The notes under the pieces are model-generated. The model had not been told where the DNA came from and made no database searches. It worked only from the letters and a program-made list of their open reading frames with translations. A stretch of 64,000 nucleotides of DNA from Pseudoalteromonas arctica (lineage in GTDB: Bacteria > Pseudomonadota > Gammaproteobacteria > Enterobacterales > Alteromonadaceae): NCBI RefSeq assembly GCF_012927645.1, contig NZ_JABBMT010000011.1, positions 57,518 to 121,517 on the forward strand. Direction: 5' to 3'. Of this stretch, positions 44,459-54,505 are shown one piece after another. Each line of letters starts with the position of its first letter. Positions within the stretch are counted from its first letter, which is position 1. The translations under genes and the position numbers were made by a program.

Positions 44459-46399
44459 TTAACGATTTAATCGGTTCTCGATTAATTCATCAACCACCCC
44501 CGGATCGGCAAGTGTTGAGATATCACCTAATTGCTCGTGCTCATTTGCAGCGATCTTACGTAAAATACGACGCATGATCTTACCTGAGCGAGTTTTAGGT
44601 AAACCTGGTGACCATTGGATCATATCTGGTGAAGCAATTGGGCTAAGTTCTTTACGAACCCAGTTACGTACCTCTTTGGTTAATTCGTCACTGACCGTTA
44701 CACCTTCGTTTGGCGTTAGGTAAACATAAATACCTTGGCCTTTAATATCGTGTGGGTAACCTACTACTGCGGCTTCAGCAACCGCAGGGTGAGCAACCAG
44801 TGCACTTTCAATCTCGGCAGTACCTAAGCGATGCCCTGATACGTTTAATACGTCATCAACACGGCCGGTGATCCAGTAGTAACCATCTTCATCACGGCGA
44901 CAACCGTCTCCAGTAAAGTACACACCCGGATAAGCTGAGAAGTAAGTTTGTTCAAAACGTTCATGATCGCCGTAAACTGTACGAGCTTGTGATGGCCAGC
45001 TATCAAGAATAACTAAGTTACCATCCACTGCGCCTTCCAGAGTGTTACCTTCAGCATCAAATAATGCTGGCGCAATACCAAAGAATGGACGGGTTGCAGA
45101 ACCTGGTTTCATATCAATTGCACCTGGTAAAGGTGTGATCATGATGCCACCCGTTTCTGTTTGCCACCAGGTATCGACAATTGGGCAATTACTCTTACCT
45201 ATGCTTTCGTAATACCACGTCCATGCTTCTGGATTGATAGGCTCACCCACCGAGCCCAAAATACGTAGGCTATCGCGGTTTGAAGTCGCGGTTGTTTCAT
45301 CGCCTTTGGCCATCAGTGCACGAATTGCAGTTGGCGCTGTGTATAAAATTGTAACGTTATGCTTATCAACTACTTCACCCATACGTCCTGCGGTTGGGTA
45401 AGTGGGTACACCTTCAAATAACACTTGCGTACAACCATTAACTAATGGACCGTAAGCGATGTAACTGTGACCTGTGATCCAGCCCACATCGGCGCTACAC
45501 CAAAAAATATCATCTTCTTTTAGATCAAAAACATATTCGTGAGTCATCGATGCATACACTAAATAACCACCAGTCGTATGAACCACCCCTTTAGGCTGAC
45601 CTGTTGAACCTGAAGTGTAAAGAATGAAGAGTGGATCTTCTGCATTCATCGGCTCTGGTGCACAGTCTGCGGCTTGATCAGCAACTAAATCATGCCACCA
45701 TACATCATGTTCATGCCATTGTACGTCGCCACCGGTTAACTGATGCACAACAACGTGTTCGATGGTAGTGACCGACTGTTGTGCAACGGCTTCATCAACA
45801 TTTGCTTTAAGCGGCACTGTATTGCCTGCACGACGCCCTTCATCAGAGGTAATAACAATTTTAGCGCCAGAATCTTTAATACGATCAGCAATTGCTGATG
45901 GTGAGAAACCACCAAATACCACAGAGTGAATCGCACCTAAACGTGCACATGCTTGCATTGCATAAACAGCTTGCGGTGACATAGGCATGTAAATAGCAAT
46001 ACGATCGCCTTTTTTCACACCGAGCTTTTTCAAACCATTAGCAAACTTTGCCACTTCATCATGCAGCTGTTGATAAGAAATATACTCACTCTGTGATGGA
46101 TCGTCGCCTTCCCAGATCAATGCTGTTTTATCAGCTTTAGTTGCCAGGTGGCGGTCAATACAGTTGTACGAAGCATTTAGCTCACCATCTTCATACCATT
46201 TAATACTGATATGGCCTTTATCAAACGAGGTATTTTTTACTTTAGTAAAAGGGGCTGACCAATCGAGACGTTTACCGTGCTCTGCCCAAAAACCTTCAGG
46301 ATCATCAATAGATTGCTTGTAAAGTGTATTATATTTATCGTTATCAACTAAGGCTGCATTCTTGATATGTGCAGGAACTGGATAGATACTTTGTGACAT
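44459..46399 (-). CDS. acs: Acetyl-CoA synthetase
   Basis: A 646-residue adenylate-forming enzyme that makes acetyl-CoA from acetate, ATP and CoA. Motifs include [11 protein letters not shown] (about 264-274), the WWQTETGG motif, and the C-terminal [11 protein letters not shown] with the catalytic lysine normally controlled by acetylation. The start at ATG 46399 has an SD (GGAGA); the open frame further upstream lacks one. It is downstream of the proposed CrbR-controlled promoter and upstream of crbR on the same strand, so the two may be co-transcribed. It is divergent from the DcaP-like porin gene. Confidence 0.96.
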   Translation of the reverse strand: MSQSIYPVPAHIKNAALVDNDKYNTLYKQSIDDPEGFWAEHGKRLDWSAPFTKVKNTSFDKGHISIKWYEDGELNASYNCIDRHLATKADKTALIWEGDDPSQSEYISYQQLHDEVAKFANGLKKLGVKKGDRIAIYMPMSPQAVYAMQACARLGAIHSVVFGGFSPSAIADRIKDSGAKIVITSDEGRRAGNTVPLKANVDEAVAQQSVTTIEHVVVHQLTGGDVQWHEHDVWWHDLVADQAADCAPEPMNAEDPLFILYTSGSTGQPKGVVHTTGGYLVYASMTHEYVFDLKEDDIFWCSADVGWITGHSYIAYGPLVNGCTQVLFEGVPTYPTAGRMGEVVDKHNVTILYTAPTAIRALMAKGDETTATSNRDSLRILGSVGEPINPEAWTWYYESIGKSNCPIVDTWWQTETGGIMITPLPGAIDMKPGSATRPFFGIAPALFDAEGNTLEGAVDGNLVILDSWPSQARTVYGDHERFEQTYFSAYPGVYFTGDGCRRDEDGYYWITGRVDDVLNVSGHRLGTAEIESALVAHPAVAEAAVVGYPHDIKGQGIYVYLTPNEGVTVSDELTKEVRNWVRKELSPIASPDMIQWSPGLPKTRSGKIMRRILRKIAANEHEQLGDISTLADPGVVDELIENRLNR

Positions 46400-46449
46400 A
46401 GTCGTCTCCATTTTAATTACTTGCCTAAGGCCTACCTCAAGGATCACCC

Positions 46450-46479
46450 AGCATAGCGGGCGAAAGTATTAGACCTTAG
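46450..46479 (-). promoter_or_regulatory. acs promoter with proposed CrbR box
   Basis: On the minus strand, CTAAGGTCTAATAC (46466-46479) includes CTAAT (46468-46472), which lies 12 bp before TATGCT (46450-46455), the likely -10. The same CTAAT-N12-(-10) spacing is found upstream of the symporter operon. The 5' leader would be about 44 bases. Confidence 0.55.
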
Positions 46480-46574
46480 TTGTATTATCTTTAATTTATT
46501 TCACTGTACGCTCTAAATTGTTTCAAAATTCCATCATTTACGCTATTAATGGAAAATGTTAATTATATGTTTAA

Positions 46575-46608
46575 ACTAAGGTGGAAAGCTTGCCACCTTA
46601 GTCTAATA
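46575..46608. promoter_or_regulatory. Palindrome and TTAGTCTAATA word between acs and porin gene
   Basis: ACTAAGGTGG (46575-46584) and CCACCTTAGT (46593-46602) form a 10-bp inverted repeat around an AAGCTT centre. It overlaps TTAGTCTAATA (46598-46608), identical to 19460-19470. It might be an upstream operator for acs, the porin, or both. Confidence 0.5.
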
Positions 46609-46706
46609 GACCAATAGGTAATTGAGTAAAAAGCATACTTAATCAAAAGTGGTATCACAACATAAGTATAATAATGCAACAAGCAGCCCCGAATAGGACT
46701 TTGACT

Positions 46707-47873
46707 ATGACAACAAAATCAACAGTATTAAAAACGCTTACTGCCACTGCCGTATTGTGCGCGCTTTCAGCTACAACACAAGCCGCAACCATCGGTGACA
46801 CTGATGTGACTTATGGCGGTTATGTAAAATTGGATGCTATGTGGAGTGATTACTCTGATGGAGTACCAGATGGTAGCAGTGTAGGCCGAGATTTTTATGT
46901 ACCAGGCACAACCCCTGTAAATAAAAATGTAGACAGCGATCCTGTATTTGATATGCATGCTCGTCAATCTCGCTTCTTTTTAGGCACTGCAACCAAGCTT
47001 GATGACGGTAAGGAAATAAAAACCAAAATTGAAGTCGACTTTATTGCCTCAGCACCTGGTGGTAATGAACGAGTAAGCAATTCATATGCGCCGCGTATTC
47101 GCCAAGCGTTTATTACTTATGATGGTTGGTTATTTGGTCAAGCATGGTCTAACTTTCAAAATGTTGGCGCATTACCAGAAGCATTAGATTTTATAGGGCC
47201 AGCAGAAGGTACTGTGTTTGTGCGCCAAACTCAAGCACGTTATACCAGTGGTAATTGGTCTTTCTCCCTTGAAAACCCTGAAAGCACAGTAACAACACAA
47301 GATGCTGCTCGCGTAGCAACTGATGATGCGTCATTACCTGACTTTACAGCCCGTTACACAGTAAATGCTGATTGGGGACAATTTGTCGTTACAGGCCTAG
47401 CACGGCAATTAACATACAAACAAAATGGCATTGATGCTGATGAAACATCATTTGGTATCAGTGCCTCAGGTAAAGTAAATATTGGTGAAAACAACCTTAA
47501 ATTTATGCTTACTCAAGGTAAAGGCTTAGGTCGTTATATAGGCGTAAACGTTGCCAATGGTGCGGTATTAAATGGTGATGAGCTTGATGCGATTGATTCA
47601 ACCTCTGGTTTTATTGCATATCAACAACATTGGAATAGCCAATGGCGTTCAACCTTCTTATACTCATTCTTTTCTGCTGATAACAACACTGATTTATTAA
47701 CCATTTCAGGTGATCCAACTAAAACAAGTCAAAGCTTTAGCGCTAACATACTTTACTCACCAGTTAAAAAGCTGACTTTTGGCGCAGAGTTTAAACACGC
47801 TGAACGTGAAGTGGAAAGTGGTAATGATGGTGATATGGATCGCTTACAGTTCTCAGTGAAATACGCATTCTAA
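46707..47873 (+). CDS. DcaP-like trimeric outer-membrane porin
   Basis: About 388 residues from the ATG at 46707, with a signal peptide (TATAVLCALSATTQAA). A beta-barrel pattern follows, beginning VTYGGYVKLDAMW with the conserved block PRIRQAFITYDGWLFGQAWSNF, typical of the DcaP family, and a C-terminal aromatic residue (KYAF). It probably passes small organic acids. It is divergent from acs, with the palindrome at 46575 between them, so co-control with acetate uptake is plausible but not shown. An earlier in-frame ATG at 46674 is less likely. A terminator follows. Confidence 0.8.
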   Translation: MTTKSTVLKTLTATAVLCALSATTQAATIGDTDVTYGGYVKLDAMWSDYSDGVPDGSSVGRDFYVPGTTPVNKNVDSDPVFDMHARQSRFFLGTATKLDDGKEIKTKIEVDFIASAPGGNERVSNSYAPRIRQAFITYDGWLFGQAWSNFQNVGALPEALDFIGPAEGTVFVRQTQARYTSGNWSFSLENPESTVTTQDAARVATDDASLPDFTARYTVNADWGQFVVTGLARQLTYKQNGIDADETSFGISASGKVNIGENNLKFMLTQGKGLGRYIGVNVANGAVLNGDELDAIDSTSGFIAYQQHWNSQWRSTFLYSFFSADNNTDLLTISGDPTKTSQSFSANILYSPVKKLTFGAEFKHAEREVESGNDGDMDRLQFSVKYAF

Positions 47874-47904
47874 AATTCACAATATTACCTTTTATTACTT
47901 CTTT

Positions 47905-47926
47905 AAGCGGCTTAGGCCGCTTTTTT
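47905..47926 (+). terminator. Terminator of the DcaP-like porin gene
   Basis: A 7-bp stem, AAGCGGC paired with GCCGCTT, with a 4-base loop and a TTTTTT run. It lies 31 bp past the stop. Confidence 0.85.
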
Positions 47927-47969
47927 ATTGCCTCAAAGCCCCACATTTTATTAACTAAAACACAATACA

Positions 47970-47990
47970 GAATTGCAAATCATTGCTATT
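47970..47990 (+). promoter_or_regulatory. Fur-box-like site upstream of the siderophore receptor gene
   Basis: AATTGCAAATCATTGCTATT at 47971-47990 resembles the GCAAAT-N-ATTTGC/ATAATCATTAT type of Fur box; the TGC-AAATCATT part is close to the consensus, with several mismatches elsewhere. It lies about 45-65 bases before the start of the TonB receptor gene. Confidence 0.55.
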
Positions 47991-48033
47991 TAGATTAAAT
48001 TACGTGCTTCTTTTGAGCTTTATGGAATGTCGC

Positions 48034-50145
48034 ATGTCTGCCCCGCAGTTTTTACGTTTATCTAAATTAGCAGTTTTTACTTCGCTAGCTTTAAGTGGTG
48101 TTGCTCACGCAACTGAAGAAAACAACAATGAATCCCTTGAAAAGATAGCTGTGTATGGACAACACCATAAAAATTACATTACGGAAGATGTCCAGTCAGC
48201 AACAAAGTTGGGCTTAACAATTAAAGAAACACCACAGTCGATCTCGGTTGTATCACGCGCATTAATGGACGATTTTTCTCTCGATGATATAAATGCAGTT
48301 TTAGAAACAACCCCCGGTGTCACTGTTGAACAAATAGAAACTGATCGCACCTATTTTAAAGCCCGTGGTTTTGAAATTACTAATTTCCAAGTAAACGGCA
48401 TGGGTACTCCGCAAGATAACGGGTCAATTCAAGGCACCCTTGACACTTCTATTTTTGAAAGCGTAGAAGTTGTTCGTGGCGCAAATGGTTTGATGACAGG
48501 CGCAGGTAACCCTTCTGCAACCGTTAACATGGTGCTAAAAAAGCCAACTTACCAAACAAAAGTCAGTGCTTCGGCTTCTTATGGTTCATGGAATAACAAA
48601 CGCTTGGAACTCGATGCTTCAACGGCGTTAACTGAAAATCAGGCTGTCCGTGTTACGTTTACTAAACAAAAAACAGACTCATACTTAGATCGCTACGAGC
48701 AAGATAAAACTATTTATTACCTTGCCTATGAAGGCCAGCTTACTGATAGCACAACTTTATCGGTAAATTATGTCAATCAACAAAAAGATGCCGACAGCCC
48801 ACTTTGGGGAGCATTACCACTTTATTATAGCGATGGCAGCGCAACAAACTTTGATTCTTCTACCAGCACAGCATCTGATTGGTCATACTGGAACAACTCG
48901 ACTGAACAAGTTTTTGTCGCTGTTGAACAAAGCATCACAAATACTTGGTTTTTAAAAGCCAATTACGCGCATTTAGTGAATGAGCAAGACTCTGAATTAT
49001 TTTATGTCTATGGTACACCTGATCGTGAAACCGGTCTTGGCTTAACAGGTTCCGCCAGTGAGTACGATCACAAAGATAAACACGATATTTTTGACCTTTA
49101 TGCTGCCGGTAAATTTGACTTATTCGGTATGGAACATGACTTGTCTTTTGGTGTAAACCAAGCTGATATGGATAATTATGATAAGTTAGTGAAGGACGAC
49201 GAAAATGGTGCTCCTACAATGCCAGAACTAGGTAGTTGGGATGGTACAGTTCCAACACCAACATTTGATGATGGCTTAACCGGTGGCGATGTTACTAATA
49301 GACAACGTTCTGCTTATATTTCTACACGCATTCGTGCTACCGACTCACTCAGTTTATTAGCTGGTGTTAGCCAAGTTAACTGGCAGTCTAAAGGCATGTC
49401 TTATGGTGTTGCCAAAGACAAAAAAGCGGATAAAACCATTCCTTATTTTGGCACTGTGTACGATATTAACGACAATCTAGCTGCGTATGCCAGCTACACA
49501 GAAACATTTGTGCCGCAAACACAGCGCGAGATCAATGGTGATTACCTCGATCCAATCACAGGTAAAAGCAGTGAAATAGGCGTAAAAGCACAATTACTAG
49601 ATAGTGATCTGTTTGTTACCCTTGCGTACTTTGATGCCAAGCAGGTTGGCCTCGCGGTTGCAATTCCAGGCTCACCACCTGATGACACCCGCTACTATGG
49701 CGCAGATGGCATTAACAGTGAGGGTTTTGAAGTAGAGCTAAGCGGTAAAATAACTGACACCCTCAGTACTAGTTTTAGTTATAGCAATATCAATATTGAT
49801 GGGGATGAGCTTGTTAAAAATTACACCCCTAAAAACCAATATAAACTAGCTATCACTCATAAAGTATCTGAAATTGAAGGATTAACGTTTGGCTTAAATT
49901 ACCGCTGGCAAGATGACACAAAGCGTATTCAACCTGTTACCACACTAGGTGTTATACCGGTTACCAAACAAGATGCCTTCGGTATTTTAAACCTAATGGC
50001 AACTTACGATATTACCGATAATGTCGGCGTGTCTTTCAATGTTAATAACGTCACTAATGAGAAATACATCCATAGCCTGTTTTGGGCTCAAGGTTACTAC
50101 GGTGCACCGCGTAACTATGCAGTCTCAGTGAATTGGCAGTTGTAA
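48034..50145 (+). CDS. TonB-dependent siderophore receptor
   Basis: About 703 residues from the ATG at 48034, with a signal peptide (LAVFTSLALSGVAHA). A TonB box-like EKIAVYG is followed by a plug (ETPQSISVVSRALMDD; TTPGVTVEQIETDRTYFKARG; RGANGLMTGAGNPSATVNMVLKK-type block) and a beta-barrel ending NWQL. The plug pattern fits Fe(III)-siderophore receptors of the FhuE/FpvA type. The Fur-like site upstream supports iron control. The open frame further upstream starts at TTG inside the Fur-like site and is not likely used. An ATG at 48022 is a possible alternative. Confidence 0.88.
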   Translation: MSAPQFLRLSKLAVFTSLALSGVAHATEENNNESLEKIAVYGQHHKNYITEDVQSATKLGLTIKETPQSISVVSRALMDDFSLDDINAVLETTPGVTVEQIETDRTYFKARGFEITNFQVNGMGTPQDNGSIQGTLDTSIFESVEVVRGANGLMTGAGNPSATVNMVLKKPTYQTKVSASASYGSWNNKRLELDASTALTENQAVRVTFTKQKTDSYLDRYEQDKTIYYLAYEGQLTDSTTLSVNYVNQQKDADSPLWGALPLYYSDGSATNFDSSTSTASDWSYWNNSTEQVFVAVEQSITNTWFLKANYAHLVNEQDSELFYVYGTPDRETGLGLTGSASEYDHKDKHDIFDLYAAGKFDLFGMEHDLSFGVNQADMDNYDKLVKDDENGAPTMPELGSWDGTVPTPTFDDGLTGGDVTNRQRSAYISTRIRATDSLSLLAGVSQVNWQSKGMSYGVAKDKKADKTIPYFGTVYDINDNLAAYASYTETFVPQTQREINGDYLDPITGKSSEIGVKAQLLDSDLFVTLAYFDAKQVGLAVAIPGSPPDDTRYYGADGINSEGFEVELSGKITDTLSTSFSYSNINIDGDELVKNYTPKNQYKLAITHKVSEIEGLTFGLNYRWQDDTKRIQPVTTLGVIPVTKQDAFGILNLMATYDITDNVGVSFNVNNVTNEKYIHSLFWAQGYYGAPRNYAVSVNWQL

Positions 50146-50162
50146 ACTAAAACTATAAATAC

Positions 50163-50196
50163 AAAAAAGCCGCTAAATAATTTAGCGGCTTTTTTT
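50163..50196. terminator. Strong bidirectional terminator between TonB receptor and recA
   Basis: A stem AGCCGCTAAA paired with TTTAGCGGCT, with A and T runs on both sides, lies between two convergent genes. Confidence 0.9.
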
Positions 50197-50235
50197 ACGG
50201 TTAAGCTCGGGTCAAATCGCGCTTATTCAATATTT

Positions 50236-51270
50236 TTAAAGCTCAGCATCATCTTCTTCAATATCATCAGGCTTGATTGTCGCTTTTAATAACAACATAT
50301 CGCGTAACTTGCCTTCGATCTCATCTGAAATCTCAGGGTTCTCTTTTAAGAACTTAATCGAATTAGATTTACCTTGGCCAACTTTACTTCCATTGTAGCT
50401 GTACCAAGCACCGGCTTTTTCAACCAACTTATGCTTAACACCTAAGTCAATTAACTCACCATGCTTAGAGATACCTTCGCCGTACATGATAATAAATTCA
50501 GCTTGTTTAAATGGCGGCGCAACTTTGTTTTTAACCACTTTAACCCGGGTTTCATTGCCCACTACTTCATCGCCCTCTTTAATAGAGCCGATACGACGAA
50601 TGTCTAAACGTACTGACGCGTAGAATTTAAGTGCGTTACCACCAGTAGTGGTTTCTGGGTTACCAAACATAACACCAATTTTCATACGGATTTGGTTAAT
50701 GAAAATACATAAAGTGTTTGAACGTTTAATATTACCAGTAAGCTTACGTAATGCTTGTGACATTAAACGTGCTTGTAGGCCCATGTGCGAATCGCCCATA
50801 TCGCCTTCAATTTCAGCTTTCGGTGTTAATGCCGCAACCGAATCGACAACAACCACATCAACAGCGCTTGAGCGTACTAACATGTCACAAATTTCCAGCG
50901 CTTGTTCACCGGTATCAGGTTGTGAAACTAATAATTCATCAATGTTTACGCCTAATTTTTGGGCGTAAATTGGGTCAAGTGCATGCTCAGCATCAACGAA
51001 AGCACAGGTTTTTCCTTCTTTTTGTGCTTCAGCAATAACTTGTAAAGTTAGCGTGGTTTTACCTGATGATTCAGGGCCATATATTTCTACAATACGCCCC
51101 ATCGGTAAACCACCTATGCCTAATGCGATATCAATGCCCAGAGAGCCTGTAGATACAGCATCAATATCTAACGCTTTATTGTCACCCAACTTCATTATTG
51201 AGCCTTTACCAAATTGACGTTCAATTTGAGATAAAGCAGCGTCCAATGCTTTTTGTTTGTTATCGTTCAT
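50236..51270 (-). CDS. recA: Recombinase RecA
   Basis: 344 residues. Walker A GPESSGKT (65-72), Walker [10 protein letters not shown], and the L1/L2 loops are intact ([25 protein letters not shown] contains the latter). It binds single-stranded DNA, drives strand exchange, and activates LexA self-cleavage. The start is the ATG at 51270 with SD GGAGAG; an in-frame TTG lies 12 bases upstream. The LexA box sits between the -35 and -10 of its promoter. Next to pncC and mutS, a common gammaproteobacterial order. Confidence 0.98.
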   Translation of the reverse strand: MNDNKQKALDAALSQIERQFGKGSIMKLGDNKALDIDAVSTGSLGIDIALGIGGLPMGRIVEIYGPESSGKTTLTLQVIAEAQKEGKTCAFVDAEHALDPIYAQKLGVNIDELLVSQPDTGEQALEICDMLVRSSAVDVVVVDSVAALTPKAEIEGDMGDSHMGLQARLMSQALRKLTGNIKRSNTLCIFINQIRMKIGVMFGNPETTTGGNALKFYASVRLDIRRIGSIKEGDEVVGNETRVKVVKNKVAPPFKQAEFIIMYGEGISKHGELIDLGVKHKLVEKAGAWYSYNGSKVGQGKSNSIKFLKENPEISDEIEGKLRDMLLLKATIKPDDIEEDDAEL

Positions 51271-51300
51271 TTTACTCTCCAAATCCAGCTAATGCAGACC

Positions 51301-51328
51301 AGTATACTGTATGAAATCACAGTATCAA
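51301..51328 (-). promoter_or_regulatory. recA promoter with LexA (SOS) box in the spacer
   Basis: On the minus strand, -35 TTGATA (51323-51328) and -10 TATACT (51301-51306) are 16 bp apart. The whole spacer is CTGTGATTTCATACAG, a CTG-N10-CAG SOS box, so LexA would occlude RNA polymerase directly. Confidence 0.9.
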
Positions 51329-51338
51329 GCTAATTTTA

Positions 51339-51827
51339 TTAATTTATCTTTTCTATAATAGTTTTTAATGAATAAACAATAGCTTGCAGTCTAACTTGCG
51401 CTCTATCACCAACAAATACTTGTTGGCTCGAATACTGTTTATCGCCAATTTGAATGCAAAACCACACTAAACCCACTGGTTTTTCTGCACTGCCACCGCC
51501 AGGGCCTGCAATACCCGATACCGCAATCGACATATCAGCCCCAGCGGCCTTACACGCACCCGCCGCCATTTGCAACACGGTTTGCTCACTCACTGCGCCG
51601 TATAAAGTTAAGGTTTGCTCCGAAACTCCTAGTAAATCCTGCTTAGCTTGATTACTGTATGTAACAAATGCACGGTCAATATAAGCCGAGCTGCCTGGGG
51701 TATCGGTTAGTGCATAACTCACTCCCCCACCAGTACATGATTCAGCACTAGTGATCCATAAGCGTTTATCCGTTAAAATAGCGCCTAACTGCGCAGCAAG
51801 TGTTTTAATCTCTTGATGTAATTCCAT
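51339..51827 (-). CDS. pncC: Nicotinamide-nucleotide amidase PncC (CinA C-terminal family)
   Basis: 162 residues. [22 protein letters not shown] and [10 protein letters not shown] are the family's conserved blocks. The enzyme deamidates nicotinamide mononucleotide in pyridine-nucleotide salvage. The ATG at 51827 has AAAGG upstream; an open frame further upstream would overlap mutS and is not used. It is divergent from mutS by about 20 bp and upstream of recA. Confidence 0.92.
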   Translation of the reverse strand: MELHQEIKTLAAQLGAILTDKRLWITSAESCTGGGVSYALTDTPGSSAYIDRAFVTYSNQAKQDLLGVSEQTLTLYGAVSEQTVLQMAAGACKAAGADMSIAVSGIAGPGGGSAEKPVGLVWFCIQIGDKQYSSQQVFVGDRAQVRLQAIVYSLKTIIEKIN

Positions 51828-51848
51828 ATTCAGCCTTTGGGTAAATAC

Positions 51849-54419
51849 ATGTCGTTCGATCTTTATGCACCGCACACTATAAGTCAACAAACTCCGATGA
51901 TGCAGCAGTATCTAAAAATAAAATCTGAGCATCGTGATATTTTACTATTTTATCGCATGGGCGATTTTTACGAGCTATTTTTTGATGATGCCAAACGTGC
52001 AGCACAACTGCTTGATATTTCGCAAACTCACCGAGGTAAAGCTGGCGGCGATCCTATTCCCATGGCAGGCGTCCCCTATCATGCGGTAGAGAATTATTTA
52101 GCTCGTTTGGTACAGATGGGTGAGTCCGTCGCTATTTGTGAACAGGTGGGCGACCCTGCAACCAGCAAAGGGCCTGTTGAGCGCAAAGTGGTACGCATTG
52201 TTACTCCTGGCACTATTTCTGATGAAGCATTATTACAAGAGCGCCAAGATAATTTACTAACCAGCGTTTGGCAAAGTAAAAAAGCCGTGTATGGCATTGC
52301 TTACTTAGATATTAACTCAGGCCGTTTTAATATTGTTGAAGTAAATACTGAAGAAGCATTTAGTTCAACTTTGCAACGCTTAGCACCAGCAGAGTTACTC
52401 TATAGTGAAGACTTTGCCAACTTTCATTTGATTGAACATATTAAAGGTATTCGCCGTCGTCCTGAATGGGAGTTTGACTTAGACACTGCACAACATTTGT
52501 TATGCGAGCAATTTGGCACCAAAGATTTAGTCGGTTTTGGGGTTGATAAAGCCAAAGCAGCATTGGTTGCTGCAGGTTGCCTAATGCAGTATGTAAAAGA
52601 TACCCAACGCATTGCTTTACCGCATATTCGCGCCATCACTTTAGAGCATAACGAACACGCTGTTATCTTAGATGCTGCCACCCGTAAAAATTTAGAGTTG
52701 ACCGTTAACCTCTCTGGTGGCTTGGAAAACACCTTAGCACAAGTACTTGATAAAACAGCTACCGCGATGGGTTCACGACTGTTAAAGCGTCGTATTCATA
52801 CGCCAATACGTTCTAAACCTGAGCTTAATGCTCGCCTTAATGCAATTAGTGCCATTATCGACGTACAGCTGTGTGGTGAACTACATGAGTCATTAAAGCA
52901 AATAGGTGATATTGAGCGGGTTATTGCTCGTTTAGCATTATGGACCGCTCGTCCGCGCGATTTAACCCGTCTGCGCAGCGCACTGCAAGCCTTAGCTCCA
53001 CTGCACGAGCTATTAACTGATGCCAGCGATCCTCGCATTAGTCAGATCATCGCACAATCACCTGAGTTACCCGAATTACAACAGTTACTAGAACGCGCCG
53101 TGATTGAAAACCCACCAGTGTTAATTCGTGATGGTGGCGTAATTGCACCGGGTTACAACAGTGAACTCGATGAATGGCGTGCATTAAGCCAAGGCGCAAC
53201 AGATGTACTAGAACAACTCGAACAGCGCGAGCGTGAACGCACTGGTATTAGCACCCTTAAAATCGGTTATAACCGTGTGCATGGCTTTTTTATTGAAGTA
53301 AGTCGTGCCAACGCACATTTAGTGCCTGCTGATTATATTCGTCGCCAAACACTTAAAAATAATGAACGCTATATAATTCCAGAGCTTAAAGAGCACGAAG
53401 ACAAAGTGCTCGGCAGCCAATCAAAAGCCCTTGCCCTTGAAAAGCAACTTTACGAACAACTGTTTGAATTTATTGCCCCGCACATCGAACAACTACAAAT
53501 AATGGCGGCAGCACTGGCAGATTTAGATGTGCTAAATAACCTTGCTGAGCGAGCTATTGCGCTTAATTACGCTAAACCGCAACTGTGCGATAATGATGAT
53601 ATCAGCATCAAGCAAGGTCGCCATCCGGTTGTTGAACAAGTAATGAAAGACCCTTTCATTGCCAACCCGGTAGAGCTTAATGCGCAGCGTAAAATGCTGA
53701 TCATTACCGGACCAAATATGGGCGGTAAATCAACCTATATGCGCCAAACTGCACTGATTGTATTAATGGCACACATTGGTAGTTTTGTGCCAGCAGACAG
53801 CGCTAAAATTGGTAATATCGACCGTATATTTACCCGTATTGGCGCCAGTGATGATTTAGCCTCAGGGCGCTCAACCTTCATGGTCGAAATGACCGAAACG
53901 GCCACTATTTTAAACAATGCTACCGCGCAGTCACTGGTGTTAATGGATGAAATTGGCCGAGGGACGAGTACCTACGATGGTCTATCATTGGCTTATGCAA
54001 CAGCCGATCATTTAGCGTCAAAAATATCCGCTAAAACGTTATTTGCAACCCATTATTTTGAACTGACTGAACTGGCCGAACAACAAGCGGGATTGGTGAA
54101 TGTTCACTTAGATGCGATAGAGCACAACGACACTATTGCCTTTATGCATACTGTACTTGATGGTGCGGCAAGCAAAAGCTTTGGCTTGCAAGTAGCAGCG
54201 CTTGCTGGGGTGCCAAAAGCAGTGATAAAGCAAGCTAAGCAAAAATTAAAAATGCTCGAAAATCATCAGCCAGTTACTGCTGATTTAAATATTCAACAAA
54301 CATCATTGTTTGACAACGAGCCGAGCGAGGTAGAAACCCAATTAGCTGAGATTGATTTAGATAATTTAAGCCCGCGCCAAGCACAAGACTTACTATATAA
54401 ATTAAAAGCACTGCTTTAA
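51849..54419 (+). CDS. mutS: DNA mismatch repair protein MutS
   Basis: 856 residues. It binds mismatches and recruits MutL. The N-terminal mismatch-binding FYELFFDDA block (Phe-x-Glu) is intact; the ATPase has GPNMGGKST (about 621-629) and [14 protein letters not shown]. The length matches the E. coli protein (853). The start is the ATG at 51849 (MSFDLYAPH); an in-frame TTG at 51837 would add four residues. It is divergent from pncC. Confidence 0.97.
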   Translation: MSFDLYAPHTISQQTPMMQQYLKIKSEHRDILLFYRMGDFYELFFDDAKRAAQLLDISQTHRGKAGGDPIPMAGVPYHAVENYLARLVQMGESVAICEQVGDPATSKGPVERKVVRIVTPGTISDEALLQERQDNLLTSVWQSKKAVYGIAYLDINSGRFNIVEVNTEEAFSSTLQRLAPAELLYSEDFANFHLIEHIKGIRRRPEWEFDLDTAQHLLCEQFGTKDLVGFGVDKAKAALVAAGCLMQYVKDTQRIALPHIRAITLEHNEHAVILDAATRKNLELTVNLSGGLENTLAQVLDKTATAMGSRLLKRRIHTPIRSKPELNARLNAISAIIDVQLCGELHESLKQIGDIERVIARLALWTARPRDLTRLRSALQALAPLHELLTDASDPRISQIIAQSPELPELQQLLERAVIENPPVLIRDGGVIAPGYNSELDEWRALSQGATDVLEQLEQRERERTGISTLKIGYNRVHGFFIEVSRANAHLVPADYIRRQTLKNNERYIIPELKEHEDKVLGSQSKALALEKQLYEQLFEFIAPHIEQLQIMAAALADLDVLNNLAERAIALNYAKPQLCDNDDISIKQGRHPVVEQVMKDPFIANPVELNAQRKMLIITGPNMGGKSTYMRQTALIVLMAHIGSFVPADSAKIGNIDRIFTRIGASDDLASGRSTFMVEMTETATILNNATAQSLVLMDEIGRGTSTYDGLSLAYATADHLASKISAKTLFATHYFELTELAEQQAGLVNVHLDAIEHNDTIAFMHTVLDGAASKSFGLQVAALAGVPKAVIKQAKQKLKMLENHQPVTADLNIQQTSLFDNEPSEVETQLAEIDLDNLSPRQAQDLLYKLKALL

Positions 54420-54444
54420 TATTATTAAAGCACATCGAGTAGGA

Positions 54445-54462
54445 GTGAGGCTGTTGCCTCAC
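54445..54462. terminator. Weak hairpin between mutS and lpdA
   Basis: A 7-bp stem, GTGAGGC paired with GCCTCAC, with a 4-base loop between convergent genes. There is no clear T tract. Confidence 0.35.
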
Positions 54463-54505
54463 ACCGACTTTAAACCTTGGGTTTTAAACAATTAACGAAA
54501 AGAAC

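Noticed and set aside
44361..44459. Terminator between acs and crbR
   Set aside because: CGGCTG/CAGCCG near 44381-44411 is only 6 bp with no T tract; too weak to call.
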